Positions 1 to 6,169 of a stretch of 10,434 bases of DNA are shown piece after piece (the first letter of the stretch is position 1; every line of letters starts with the position of its first letter). Under the pieces are notes generated by a model. That model was not told the origin of the DNA. It did no database searches and saw only the letters and a list, made by a program, of their open reading frames with translations. Location of the stretch: NCBI GenBank assembly GCA_025925615.1, contig JAICLN010000120.1, positions 1 through 10,434 of the forward strand, in the 5' to 3' direction. The stretch comes from Actinomycetospora sp. (lineage in GTDB: Bacteria; Actinomycetota; Actinomycetes; Mycobacteriales; Pseudonocardiaceae). The position numbers and the translations under genes were made by a program.

Positions 1-558
1 CTCGACGACGGCTCGCACGGCCACGACGCGGCCCGCCGCGCGCTCGACGAGAGCCTGCGCCGGCTGGGCACCGACTACGTCGACCTGTACCTGATCCACC
101 GGCCGGGCGAGGCCGACGTCGAGACATGGCGGGCGTTCGCGGCGCTGCGCGCCGACGGCCGGGTGCGCTCCGTCGGGGTCTCGAACTTCGGCCGCCGGGG
201 GATCGCGGAACTGACGAGAGCGACCGGCCTCGTACCCGCGGTCAACCAGATCCGCGTCAACCCGCGCACCCCGCACGCCGCGATGCAGCGCTGGCACCGG
301 CGTCGGGGCATCACGACGGAGTCGTGGGGGCCGCTGCGCGAGGGCCGGTTGACGACGCACCCGACGGCGCGGCGGGTCGCCGCCCGCGTCGGGCGCACCC
401 CGGCCCAGGTGATCCTGCGCTGGCACCTGCAGCGCGGCGTCGTCGTGTTCCCGAAGTCGGTCGACCCCGCACGGCTCGCCGAGAACCTCGGCGCCACCGA
501 CTTCGTGCTCTCCCGCCGCGACCTCACCGCGATCGACCTGATGCGCCGCCGACCCTGA
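1..558 (+). CDS. Aldo/keto reductase, AKR5-like, 3' part (5' end outside window)
   Basis: The reading frame is open from base 1 to the TGA at 556-558, giving 185 residues; the start lies upstream. It would be an NADPH-dependent cytosolic oxidoreductase acting on aldehydes or ketones, of the 2,5-diketogluconate reductase type. Seen: LGTDYVDLYLIHRP at 22-35, whose His33 matches the fourth member of the AKR catalytic tetrad (Asp, Tyr and Lys would be upstream); VGVSNF at 58-63; VNQI at 81-84; GVVVFPKSV at 146-154 followed by R158 and E161-N162. The Lys152-Ser153...Arg158 spacing is what AKR5 enzymes use to bind the 2'-phosphate of NADPH. One oddity is VNQIRVNP where the family usually has VNQIExHP. 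About 90-100 N-terminal residues are missing if the length is normal (270-280). It converges with the P450, leaving 7 bases between the stops. The family is sure; the substrate is unknown. Confidence 0.93.
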   Translation, partial: LDDGSHGHDAARRALDESLRRLGTDYVDLYLIHRPGEADVETWRAFAALRADGRVRSVGVSNFGRRGIAELTRATGLVPAVNQIRVNPRTPHAAMQRWHRRRGITTESWGPLREGRLTTHPTARRVAARVGRTPAQVILRWHLQRGVVVFPKSVDPARLAENLGATDFVLSRRDLTAIDLMRRRP

Positions 559-565
559 GCCCGCC

Positions 566-1735
566 TCAGGACACGGTCACCTCGAGGTGCTCCAGCCCCC
601 GCAGCCCGTTGTTGAGCAGCGGGCGGGATCCGACGACCTCGAACCGCTCGACCCGGTCGGCCAACCGCTCCAGCAGCGCCGACATCTCCAGCCGCGCGAG
701 GTGCATGCCCACGCACACGTGCTCGCCGCGGCCGAACGCGAGGTGGTCGGAGGGCTTGCGGGTGATGTCGAACCGGTCCGGGTCGGGGTACTTGCGCTCG
801 TCGCGGTTGGCCGAGCCGTAGAGCAGGGCGACCCGGCTGCCGGCGGGCAGCGGCACCCCGTCGATCTCGTGGTCCTCGGTGAGCACGCGCGTGAACTGCG
901 GGACCGAGGTCTCCATGCGCAGCGACTCATTGATCGCGTGCGGGATCCAGGAGCGATCGGCGCGCAGGAGTTCCCACTGGTCGGGGTGCGCCGCGAACAG
1001 CGCGATCATCGAGGTGATCCCGAGGATCGTGGTGTCCAGGCTCGGGGTGACGTAGTCGAGCATCATCACCGGGCACTTCTCGCGGGGCATCTCGCCCCGG
1101 TCGGCCGCCTGGTAGAGGTGCGCGGCCCAGCCGTCGGGGTCGATGTTGCCGGGGACGGCCTCGTTCTGGGCGTACGCGAGGAACTCCTCGACCTGCGGCA
1201 TCGCGTCCTGGAAGCGCTGGTTGGCCGGGCCCTGGACGTCCCAGATGGCCTCCGCCCACTGGAGCATCTTGCCGCGATGGCCCTCGCCCAGGCCGACGAG
1301 CTTGGAGACCACCGTTGACGGCAGGTGCTCGGCCAGCTCCGTCGCGACGTCGAAGCGCCCCCGCGCCACGAGCTTCCCGACGACGTGGTCGGCCTCCTCC
1401 TCGATCGTCGGCGTGATCTCGCGCATCCGGTCCGGGCGGAGCGGCCGGCCGAGGACCGAGCGCATCATCGTGTGGTCCGGCGGGTCGCTGCACAGCGTGA
1501 TGCCCTCGAGCGTGGCGTTCAGGCCCTCGTCGACGAAGACGCTCTTCGCCGAGGAGAACGTCTTCCAGTCCATGAGCGCCGCGCGCACGTCGGCGTACCG
1601 CGGCAGCGCGTAGTGCCCGTGGCGGGCCATCTCGACGACGGGCCCGAGGTCCCGCAGCGTCCGGTAGATCGGGTACGGGTCGATGCGGGCGTCGTCGGCG
1701 AACAGGTCGACGTCGCTGACCGGGATGTCCGGCAC
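566..1735 (-). CDS. Cytochrome P450, bacterial class I type (first of two)
   Basis: A complete 389-residue soluble heme monooxygenase, normal in length for bacterial P450s. It would hydroxylate a small hydrophobic substrate with electrons from a ferredoxin and reductase, neither encoded here. Seen: the I-helix stretch DYVTPSLDTTILGI at 227-240; the ExxR motif E270-S-L-R273; the heme loop FGRGEHVCVG at 334-343, with Cys341 as the axial ligand. The usual (A/G)Gx(D/E)T of the I-helix is here P231-S232-L-D234-T235, keeping the acid-alcohol pair but not the glycine. The start is GTG at 1733-1735, with CGGAGG (1740-1745) only four bases upstream. It is divergent from the antiporter gene and convergent with the reductase, so it is probably transcribed alone. 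The P450 assignment is certain; subfamily and substrate cannot be told from sequence alone. Confidence 0.96.
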   Translation of the reverse strand: MPDIPVSDVDLFADDARIDPYPIYRTLRDLGPVVEMARHGHYALPRYADVRAALMDWKTFSSAKSVFVDEGLNATLEGITLCSDPPDHTMMRSVLGRPLRPDRMREITPTIEEEADHVVGKLVARGRFDVATELAEHLPSTVVSKLVGLGEGHRGKMLQWAEAIWDVQGPANQRFQDAMPQVEEFLAYAQNEAVPGNIDPDGWAAHLYQAADRGEMPREKCPVMMLDYVTPSLDTTILGITSMIALFAAHPDQWELLRADRSWIPHAINESLRMETSVPQFTRVLTEDHEIDGVPLPAGSRVALLYGSANRDERKYPDPDRFDITRKPSDHLAFGRGEHVCVGMHLARLEMSALLERLADRVERFEVVGSRPLLNNGLRGLEHLEVTVS

Positions 1736-2029
1736 GGGGCCTCCGAAAGGTGGTCGGTGTCACCATCGTGCGGCCTCGGGCCGTCGGTCGGAACGGTCTT
1801 CCCGTCCGGCGGAAGGCGCGGGGCGCTGACCAGAGAGTGGCTGCGGGCCGAACGGATCTCCATCCTCCGTGCACCGGCTCCCTGATCATCGGTCCGTGTC
1901 GCGGGGTGGACCCGGTTCCGGCCGCCCAGGCCCAAGACCTGGCTGGCCTGCACCCGCGGGGGCTGATCGGTCGGGTGCGCGGGCTTAGGCTCAGCCGTCG
2001 GCCCGCGCGTCGGAGGAGGACCAAGTCCG
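1736..2029. promoter_or_regulatory. Divergent intergenic region between P450 and antiporter
   Basis: These 294 bases hold no convincing gene and should carry both promoters. On the + strand, TAGGCT at 1986-1991 fits a TANNNT -10 element about 40 bases before the antiporter start; a weak -35 candidate, CTGATC, lies at 1963-1968. CCAGG at 1926-1930 and CCTGG at 1938-1942 form a short inverted repeat that could be a weak hairpin or an operator half-site pair. I see no clear -10 on the - strand for the P450. The promoter assignments are inference from position and loose consensus. Confidence 0.35.
2012..2020 (+). promoter_or_regulatory. Ribosome binding site of the antiporter
   Basis: GGAGGAGGA ends nine bases before the GTG at 2030. 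It is the strongest Shine-Dalgarno stretch near the gene and fixes this start, which also gives a normal hydrophobic first membrane segment. Confidence 0.8.
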
Positions 2030-3601
2030 GTGAACGAATCGCTCGCGGTCCTGCTGGCGGTGCTCGTCGGATCCCTCGCGCTGACGGTTCTGTCACGCAA
2101 GTTCCGCGTCTCCCCGCCCCTGGCCCTCGTCGTCGTCTTCCTCGGGGTGTCCTTCATCCCGGGGATGCCGGAGGTGCGCCTCGATCCGGAGCTGGTGCTG
2201 CCGCTGGTCCTGGCGCCGCTGCTCTACTCGGCCGGGCTGCAGAGCTCGCCGCGCCGGCTGCGGGAGAACCTCCGGCCGATCGCGCTGCTCGCCGTCGGGC
2301 TGGTGCTGTTCACCGCGGCGGTCGTGGGGGTCGTGGCGTGGTGGCTGCTGCCCGGCCTGCCGCTGATCAGCGCGCTCATCCTCGGCGCGATCATCGCCCC
2401 GCCCGACGCGGTCGCCGCTGCCTCGATCGGTCGCCGGCTCGGGCTGCAGCGCCGCGTCATGGCGATCCTCGAGGGCGAGAGCCTGCTCAACGACGCAACG
2501 GCGCTGACGCTGCTGCGGATCATGCTCGCGGCCGCCGTGGGCGGGGCGGCGACGCCGAGCGTGCTGAGCGGGCTGGGGCAGTTCGTCCTCACGGCGGCGG
2601 GCGGCGTCGTCGTCGGCGGTGTCATCGGGTGGGTCGTGCACCGCATCCGGATGAAGTTGAACGACGCCGTGATGGAGAGCGCGCTCGGCCTCGTCATCCC
2701 CTTCGCGACCTACGTCCTCGCCGAGGACTTCCTGCACGTCTCCGGGGTCCTCGCCGTCGTCATCGCGGGCCTGTACCTCGGGCACAAGTCCAGCGAGAGC
2801 GGGTTTGCCTCCCGGCTCCAGGACGAGGCCGTGTGGGCCGGTCTGGACACCGTGCTCGAGGCGTTCGTGTTCGCGCTCATCGGGCTCCAGCTCGCCGTCG
2901 TCGTGAACGAGCTGCGCTCCGGGATCGGGGCGGTCCTCGTGGCCGCCCTCGCGGTGCTCCTCGCGACCGTGCTGGCGCGCATCGTCTGGGTCTTCCCGAT
3001 GACCTACGTCGCACGGCTGGTGCCCCGGATCCGCGCCCACGAGCCGCGCCGACCACCCTGGCGAGTGCCCGCCGTCATCTCGTGGTCCGGCATGCGCGGC
3101 GTGGTCACGCTCGCCGCCGCCTTCGCGGTGCCCGACGACGTCGCCGGCCGCGACCTGATCATCTTCCTGGCGTTCGTCGTGACCGTGGGGACGCTGCTCC
3201 TCCACGGCCTGACGCTGCCGTGGGTCATCCGGCGGCTGCGGGTGTACGACACCGGCGCGCAGCACGACGCGCTCGAGGAGGCCGCCGCGAAGCAGGCCGC
3301 CGCGGAGGCGGCGATGCGCCGGCTCGACGAGGTGACCGAGGACGGCACCCCCGAGCACATCACCACCCAGCTGCGCTCCTGGGCCGAGCAGCGGGCCAAC
3401 GGGGCCTGGGAGCGGCTCGGGCGCCCGATCGAGCAGGTCGGGGAGGCGCCGACCGCGACGTTCTCCCGGCTGCGCCGCCAGATGCTCGCCGCCGAGCGGG
3501 AGACGTTCGTGACCTTCCGGGACCAGGGCCGGCTCGAGGACGGCGTGTTCGTGGAGATGCTCCGCGAGATCGACCACGAGGAAGCGATGCTGGAACGGTA
3601 G
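2030..3601 (+). CDS. Na+/H+ antiporter, CPA1 family (YjcE/NhaP-like)
   Basis: A 523-residue inner-membrane protein that would exchange cytoplasmic Na+ (or K+) for H+ and so help control pH and salt. Seen: hydrophobic segments across about residues 5-400, consistent with 12 or so membrane helices; IIAPPDAVAA at 121-130; EGESLLNDATALTL at 148-161, containing the Asn154-Asp155 pair typical of CPA1 ion sites; SWSGMRGVVTLAAAFAVP at 351-368, a family hallmark. The last 120 residues are polar and helical. They include an Ala/Glu-rich stretch (413-436) that may form a coiled coil and should lie in the cytoplasm. Length and tail match the bacterial a_cpa1 group. The gene stands alone on the + strand, diverging from the P450, with a hairpin 10 bases after the stop. 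Family confidence is high; ion preference is unknown. Confidence 0.95.
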   Translation: MNESLAVLLAVLVGSLALTVLSRKFRVSPPLALVVVFLGVSFIPGMPEVRLDPELVLPLVLAPLLYSAGLQSSPRRLRENLRPIALLAVGLVLFTAAVVGVVAWWLLPGLPLISALILGAIIAPPDAVAAASIGRRLGLQRRVMAILEGESLLNDATALTLLRIMLAAAVGGAATPSVLSGLGQFVLTAAGGVVVGGVIGWVVHRIRMKLNDAVMESALGLVIPFATYVLAEDFLHVSGVLAVVIAGLYLGHKSSESGFASRLQDEAVWAGLDTVLEAFVFALIGLQLAVVVNELRSGIGAVLVAALAVLLATVLARIVWVFPMTYVARLVPRIRAHEPRRPPWRVPAVISWSGMRGVVTLAAAFAVPDDVAGRDLIIFLAFVVTVGTLLLHGLTLPWVIRRLRVYDTGAQHDALEEAAAKQAAAEAAMRRLDEVTEDGTPEHITTQLRSWAEQRANGAWERLGRPIEQVGEAPTATFSRLRRQMLAAERETFVTFRDQGRLEDGVFVEMLREIDHEEAMLER

Positions 3602-3607
3602 GTGCGC

Positions 3608-3798
3608 TCAGGAGGCCGAAGGCCACCTCCGGCCCATGTCGACCCGTACACGGGCAGCGAGATCGTCACGTCGTCGCCGGAGTTCGTGACGCGGTTGATG
3701 TCGCCGGGCGGGAGGAGACCGGTCCCGGGGCCGGCGATCGCGGTGCCGTCGACGACGGGGCGCCCGTCCTCGAGCCGGTACCGGGTCACGTGCTCCTC
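3608..3798 (-). pseudogene. Decayed 3' fragment of a cysteine-dioxygenase-like cupin
   Basis: Read on the - strand from 3798, the frame gives EEHVTRYRLEDGRPVV, then AGPGTGLLPPGDINRVTNSG and VTISLPVYGS. This is the C-terminal half of a cysteine dioxygenase-type cupin, where intact relatives read roughly PPGDIHRVxN...SLHVYG. No N-terminal half with the HxH metal motif can be seen upstream; a repeat array begins at 3799. Two key histidines are replaced. The third metal ligand is Asn (codon 3694-3696), and the His of SLHVYG is Pro (codon 3652-3654). After VYG the similarity continues in the next frame (VDMGRR) to a TGA at 3608-3610, implying a one-base slip. The fragment has no plausible start. 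It ends 7 bases from the antiporter stop. The evidence is motif recognition only; a dead or dying gene is the best reading. Confidence 0.62.
3611..3630 (+). terminator. Candidate terminator hairpin after the antiporter
   Basis: GGAGG at 3611-3615 pairs with CCTCC at 3626-3630. The interior can instead fold as GGCC-GAA-GGCC, extending the stem. It begins 10 bases after the antiporter stop. There is no T-run, which is common for actinobacterial hairpin terminators. The same bases are also the end of the cupin remnant on the other strand, so the hairpin could be a by-product of that sequence. Confidence 0.35.
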
Positions 3799-3897
3799 GG
3801 GCGGCAGCCGCGGGGGTCCACTCGGGGTCGGGTGGTGGGACTTGGTGCGGTCGAGTGGACCGCGAGGGCTGGGGCGGCAGCCGCGGGGGTCCACTCG
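3799..3897. repeat. 26-bp direct repeat with an inverted partial copy between
   Basis: An exact 26-base direct repeat occurs at 3799-3824 and 3872-3897; each copy ends in GGTCCACTCG. Between them, TCGAGTGGACC at 3851-3861 is the exact reverse complement of 3888-3898, and ten of its bases also pair with the first copy. The middle unit can therefore form a stem with either flank, giving two mutually exclusive hairpins. The middle unit is also a perfect 6-bp stem by itself (3847-3852 with 3858-3863, five-base loop). There is no sign of coding here. The function is unknown; a dispersed intergenic repeat is one option. Confidence 0.75.
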
Positions 3898-4037
3898 ATC
3901 CTCGCGACTACCCCTCCCGATCGAGCCGTCCATCACCAGCCCGAGGGCGTGATCGCGACTCCGGCGGCGCGTCCGAGCGTCAGTTGGGCGTGTCGCCGCC
4001 GAGATCGTGATCATGCCGGGTGCCGGCCGCCGGCCCC

Positions 4038-4170
4038 GAGCGCGTTCGAGCGAAGGGCACCCTCGCTCGATGGAGCCGCCCGTGGGTGCCCCTCGCCGGT
4101 ACGCCGACCGTCGAGCGCGTTCCGACGGTGGGCGCCCCTCGGTGATCTGGTCGAGTGAAGGTGCCCTTCG
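4038..4170. repeat. Cluster of short inverted and direct repeats
   Basis: CGAAGGGCACCCTCGCTCGA at 4051-4070 and the reverse complement of 4151-4170 match at 18 of 20 bases, exactly 100 bases apart. The first copy is itself a hairpin (4046-4070, 11-bp stem with one bulged A). Between them, GTGGGYGCCCCTCG occurs at 4082-4095 and 4128-4141 (13 of 14), GAGCGCGTTC occurs at 4038-4047 and 4113-4122, and ACCGTCG at 4107-4113 pairs perfectly with 4123-4129. The cluster sits between converging transcription units, so it might terminate transcription from both sides or be the remains of a small repeat element. No target duplication is seen at its edges. Confidence 0.7.
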
Positions 4171-4242
4171 TCCAGTACGCGGCCCCGCGCGCACGACACA
4201 CCCGCCCGACCTGCTCGCCCGCGGCCGTGCGTTGCAACGGGC

Positions 4243-4587
4243 CTACAGCGGGATCGGCCCGGTGGGTGCTGACAGCTCGGCGAGCACCGCGGTGTGCACG
4301 CCGCTCGCGGTCGCCGCCGGCCAGCCCCTCGCCCAGCGGCCCGGGGTGGCCCGCGGCGCAACGGTTCCAACATCTGGGGCGCGACGAGGTCCTCGCACGC
4401 CCCGGTCAGGATCGGGGCCCGACCCGACGCGACGCGCAGGAACGGCCGGACGACGCTGGCCTTCCCGATCCCGGCCGGCCCGGACAGCAGCACGACCCCC
4501 CGCGCCCGCCGTGGCCGCGTCCAGCGGGGCGTCGAGTGCGCCGAGCTCGGGCTCCCGCTTCTGCAACGCCCCCGACACCCGGATCAT
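4243..4587 (-). pseudogene. Decayed N-terminal fragment of a LuxR/AfsR-type ATPase regulator
   Basis: From the ATG at 4587 the frame reads LQKREPELGALDAPLDAA, the usual lead-in of large LuxR-family ATPase regulators. It then slips at a run of six C (4496-4501; G on the coding strand). The next frame gives VVLLSGPAGIGKASVVRPFL and ILTGACEDLVAPQMLEPLR, which is a Walker A region and the motif following it. The frame changes again near 4357 (GHPGPLGEGLAGGDRER) and near 4300 (VHTAVLAELSAPTGP), ending at a TAG (4243-4245). Each single-frame stretch resembles the same protein in order, so this was one gene with three frame changes. It lacks the rest of the ATPase, the helical repeats and the DNA-binding domain. 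The Walker A also ends GKA where GKT or GKS is usual. No working product is expected. Confidence 0.72.
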
Positions 4588-4664
4588 GCTGACACCGCGC
4601 ACGGCCCCTGCACAGGGCAAACGGGACCAACGGCTCCGAGAGAACCACCAGGTGCGCAGCGCTC

Positions 4665-5807
4665 CTACAGTCCGCCGCGCTTGACCAGCTGGGCGGCGAT
4701 GACGTTGCGCTGGATCTCGTTGGTGCCCTCCCCGACGATCATCAGCGGGGCGTCGCGGAAGTAGCGCTCGACGTCGTACTCCGTCGAGTAGCCGTACCCG
4801 CCGTGGATGCGCACCGCGTTGAGCGCGACCTCCATCGCGATCTCCGAGGTGAAGAGCTTGGCCATGCCGGCCTCCATGTCGCTGCGCTCCCCGGCGTCGT
4901 ACTTCTCGGCCGCGTGCAGGATCAGCTGGCGCGCAGCGGTGATCTTGGTGCCCATGTCCGCGAGGTAGTTCCCGATCGACTGGTGCTGCCAGATCGGCTT
5001 TCCGAACGCCTCGCGCTGCTGGGCGTAGGCCAGCGCGTCCTCGAACGCCGCCGTCGCGACCCCGAGGGCGCGGGAGGCGACCTGGATGCGGCCGGTCTCC
5101 AGGCCCCGCATCATCTGGGTGAAGCCGCGGCCCTCGATCCCGCCGAGCACCGCGTCGGCCGGCACCTCCATGTCGGTGAAGGCGAGTTCGCAGGCCTCGA
5201 CGCCCTTGTAGCCCAGCTTGCCGAGGTCCTTGGAGATCTCCAGACCCGGGCCGTGCTCGACGAGCAGGATCGACACGCCGCGGTGCTTGGGCTCCGCGGC
5301 GGGGTCGGTCTTGACCATCAGCGCGATCAGGCCGGAGCGGCGGGCGTTGGAGATCCAGGTCTTGGCCCCGTTGACGACGTAGGCGTCCCCGGACCGCCGG
5401 GCGGTGGTGGTCATGGCCTGCAGGTCGGAGCCGCCGCCGGGCTCGGTGAGCGCCATCGTGGCGCGCAGCTCGCCGGTGGCCATCCGCGGCAGGTAGCGGT
5501 CCTGCTGCTCGCGCGTGCCGAACTCCACGAGCAGCTTCGACACGACCGTGTGCCCGCCCATCGCCCCGGCCAGCGACATCCAGCCGCGGGCGAGCTCGGT
5601 GGTGACCAGCGCGTAGCAGGGCATCGACACCGGCGCCTCGCCCCACGGCTCGGGGACGGCGAGCCCGAAGATGCCGAGCTCCTTCATCGCCTCGATCAAC
5701 GCCTCCGGGTAGGTGTTGGCGTGCTCGAGCTCCGACACCACCGGCTTGACGTCCTTGTCGACGAACGCCCGGACCGTCTCGACGACGAACCGCTCCTCCG
5801 GATCCAC
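4665..5807 (-). CDS. Acyl-CoA dehydrogenase
   Basis: A 380-residue FAD flavoprotein of normal family length. It would be cytoplasmic, probably tetrameric, oxidising an acyl thioester to its 2,3-enoyl form and passing electrons to ETF. Seen: the family signature ALTEPGGGSDLQA at 119-131; NGAKTWISNA at 146-155; the R265-EAFGKPIWQHQSIGNYLADM region of the C-terminal helical domain; RIHGGYGYSTEYDVERYFRD at 333-352; GEGTNEIQR at 359-367, where Glu360 is the catalytic base position. I chose GTG 5805-5807 because AGGAAGGGA lies nine bases upstream and the protein then starts DPEERF. The frame is open to a GTG at 5852, but that adds a basic 15-residue leader not typical of the family. The gene follows the small ORF by 41 bases on the same strand. 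It could serve fatty or branched-acid catabolism or the adjacent pathway; the sequence does not show which. Confidence 0.95.
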   Translation of the reverse strand: MDPEERFVVETVRAFVDKDVKPVVSELEHANTYPEALIEAMKELGIFGLAVPEPWGEAPVSMPCYALVTTELARGWMSLAGAMGGHTVVSKLLVEFGTREQQDRYLPRMATGELRATMALTEPGGGSDLQAMTTTARRSGDAYVVNGAKTWISNARRSGLIALMVKTDPAAEPKHRGVSILLVEHGPGLEISKDLGKLGYKGVEACELAFTDMEVPADAVLGGIEGRGFTQMMRGLETGRIQVASRALGVATAAFEDALAYAQQREAFGKPIWQHQSIGNYLADMGTKITAARQLILHAAEKYDAGERSDMEAGMAKLFTSEIAMEVALNAVRIHGGYGYSTEYDVERYFRDAPLMIVGEGTNEIQRNVIAAQLVKRGGL

Positions 5808-5816
5808 AGCCTGATG

Positions 5817-5825
5817 TCCCTTCCT
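5817..5825 (-). promoter_or_regulatory. Ribosome binding site deciding the acyl-CoA dehydrogenase start
   Basis: On the - strand AGGAAGGGA is followed nine bases later by GTG at 5805-5807. The longer option, GTG at 5850-5852, overlaps the upstream stop but lacks a comparable site. Confidence 0.7.
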
Positions 5826-5848
5826 CGGACGGGTGCGACGGCGGGCCC

Positions 5849-6079
5849 TCACCGGGCCCGGTAGGCCTGCAGCGCGACACGCCGAGCTCCGACCAGGACC
5901 AGCTCGCGCCAGCTCGGCTCCAGTCGCGCCTCGCGCCGGAGGACCTCGCCGAGGTCCCGGTACGCGGCGAACACGTCGGGCAACACCTGCTCCAGCATGC
6001 CGGTGAATCCCGGCTCGCGGGCCTCGAGGTCGTCCCAGGAGCGGTGAACATCAGGAACGCCGGGACAGGACGGCCCCAT
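5849..6079 (-). CDS. Small ORF, possibly truncated AhpD/carboxymuconolactone decarboxylase-like protein
   Basis: A 76-residue frame from an ATG at 6079 to a TGA at 5849-5851. The stretch LPDVFAAYRDLGEVLRREARLEPSWRELVLVGARRVALQAY resembles the first helices of the AhpD/CMD fold, which normally continue into a CxxC or Glu/His active site. Here the protein stops at AYRAR before any such site. From about residue 12 the third codon positions are strongly GC, as in real genes of this window; the first ten codons are less so. An internal ATG at 5996-5998 could be the true start. GGGAG abuts the first ATG, too close for a good site. The gene is 90 bases downstream of the GNAT gene and 41 bases before the dehydrogenase start, so it is probably cotranscribed. 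It may be a gene remnant; the family call is tentative. Confidence 0.4.
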   Translation of the reverse strand: MGPSCPGVPDVHRSWDDLEAREPGFTGMLEQVLPDVFAAYRDLGEVLRREARLEPSWRELVLVGARRVALQAYRAR

Positions 6080-6169
6080 CTCCCGGACCGAGGGTGAACA
6101 CCTTCGGCGGCAGCCTGTCCGAGGGTCGCCTGCACGGGATGGGGCACCTCATCGAGGCGGTGAGGCCAC

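Noticed and set aside
1750..4158. 802-codon open frame on the + strand.
   Set aside because: It is a shifted reading of the antiporter gene and its flanks; composition is Arg/Gly/Pro-rich and no family motif appears. Long false frames are expected at this GC content.
4038..4170. CRISPR array.
   Set aside because: The repeats are short, in mixed orientation and unevenly spaced, with no uniform spacers and no cas genes.
4051..4170. Insertion sequence or MITE with terminal inverted repeats.
   Set aside because: No transposase remnant and no flanking target duplication; kept only as a repeat cluster.
3004..4194. 396-codon frame on the - strand considered as an intact gene containing the cupin motif.
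   Set aside because: Only about 60 residues resemble a cupin; the rest is antisense to the antiporter or runs through repeats, and the key histidines are gone.
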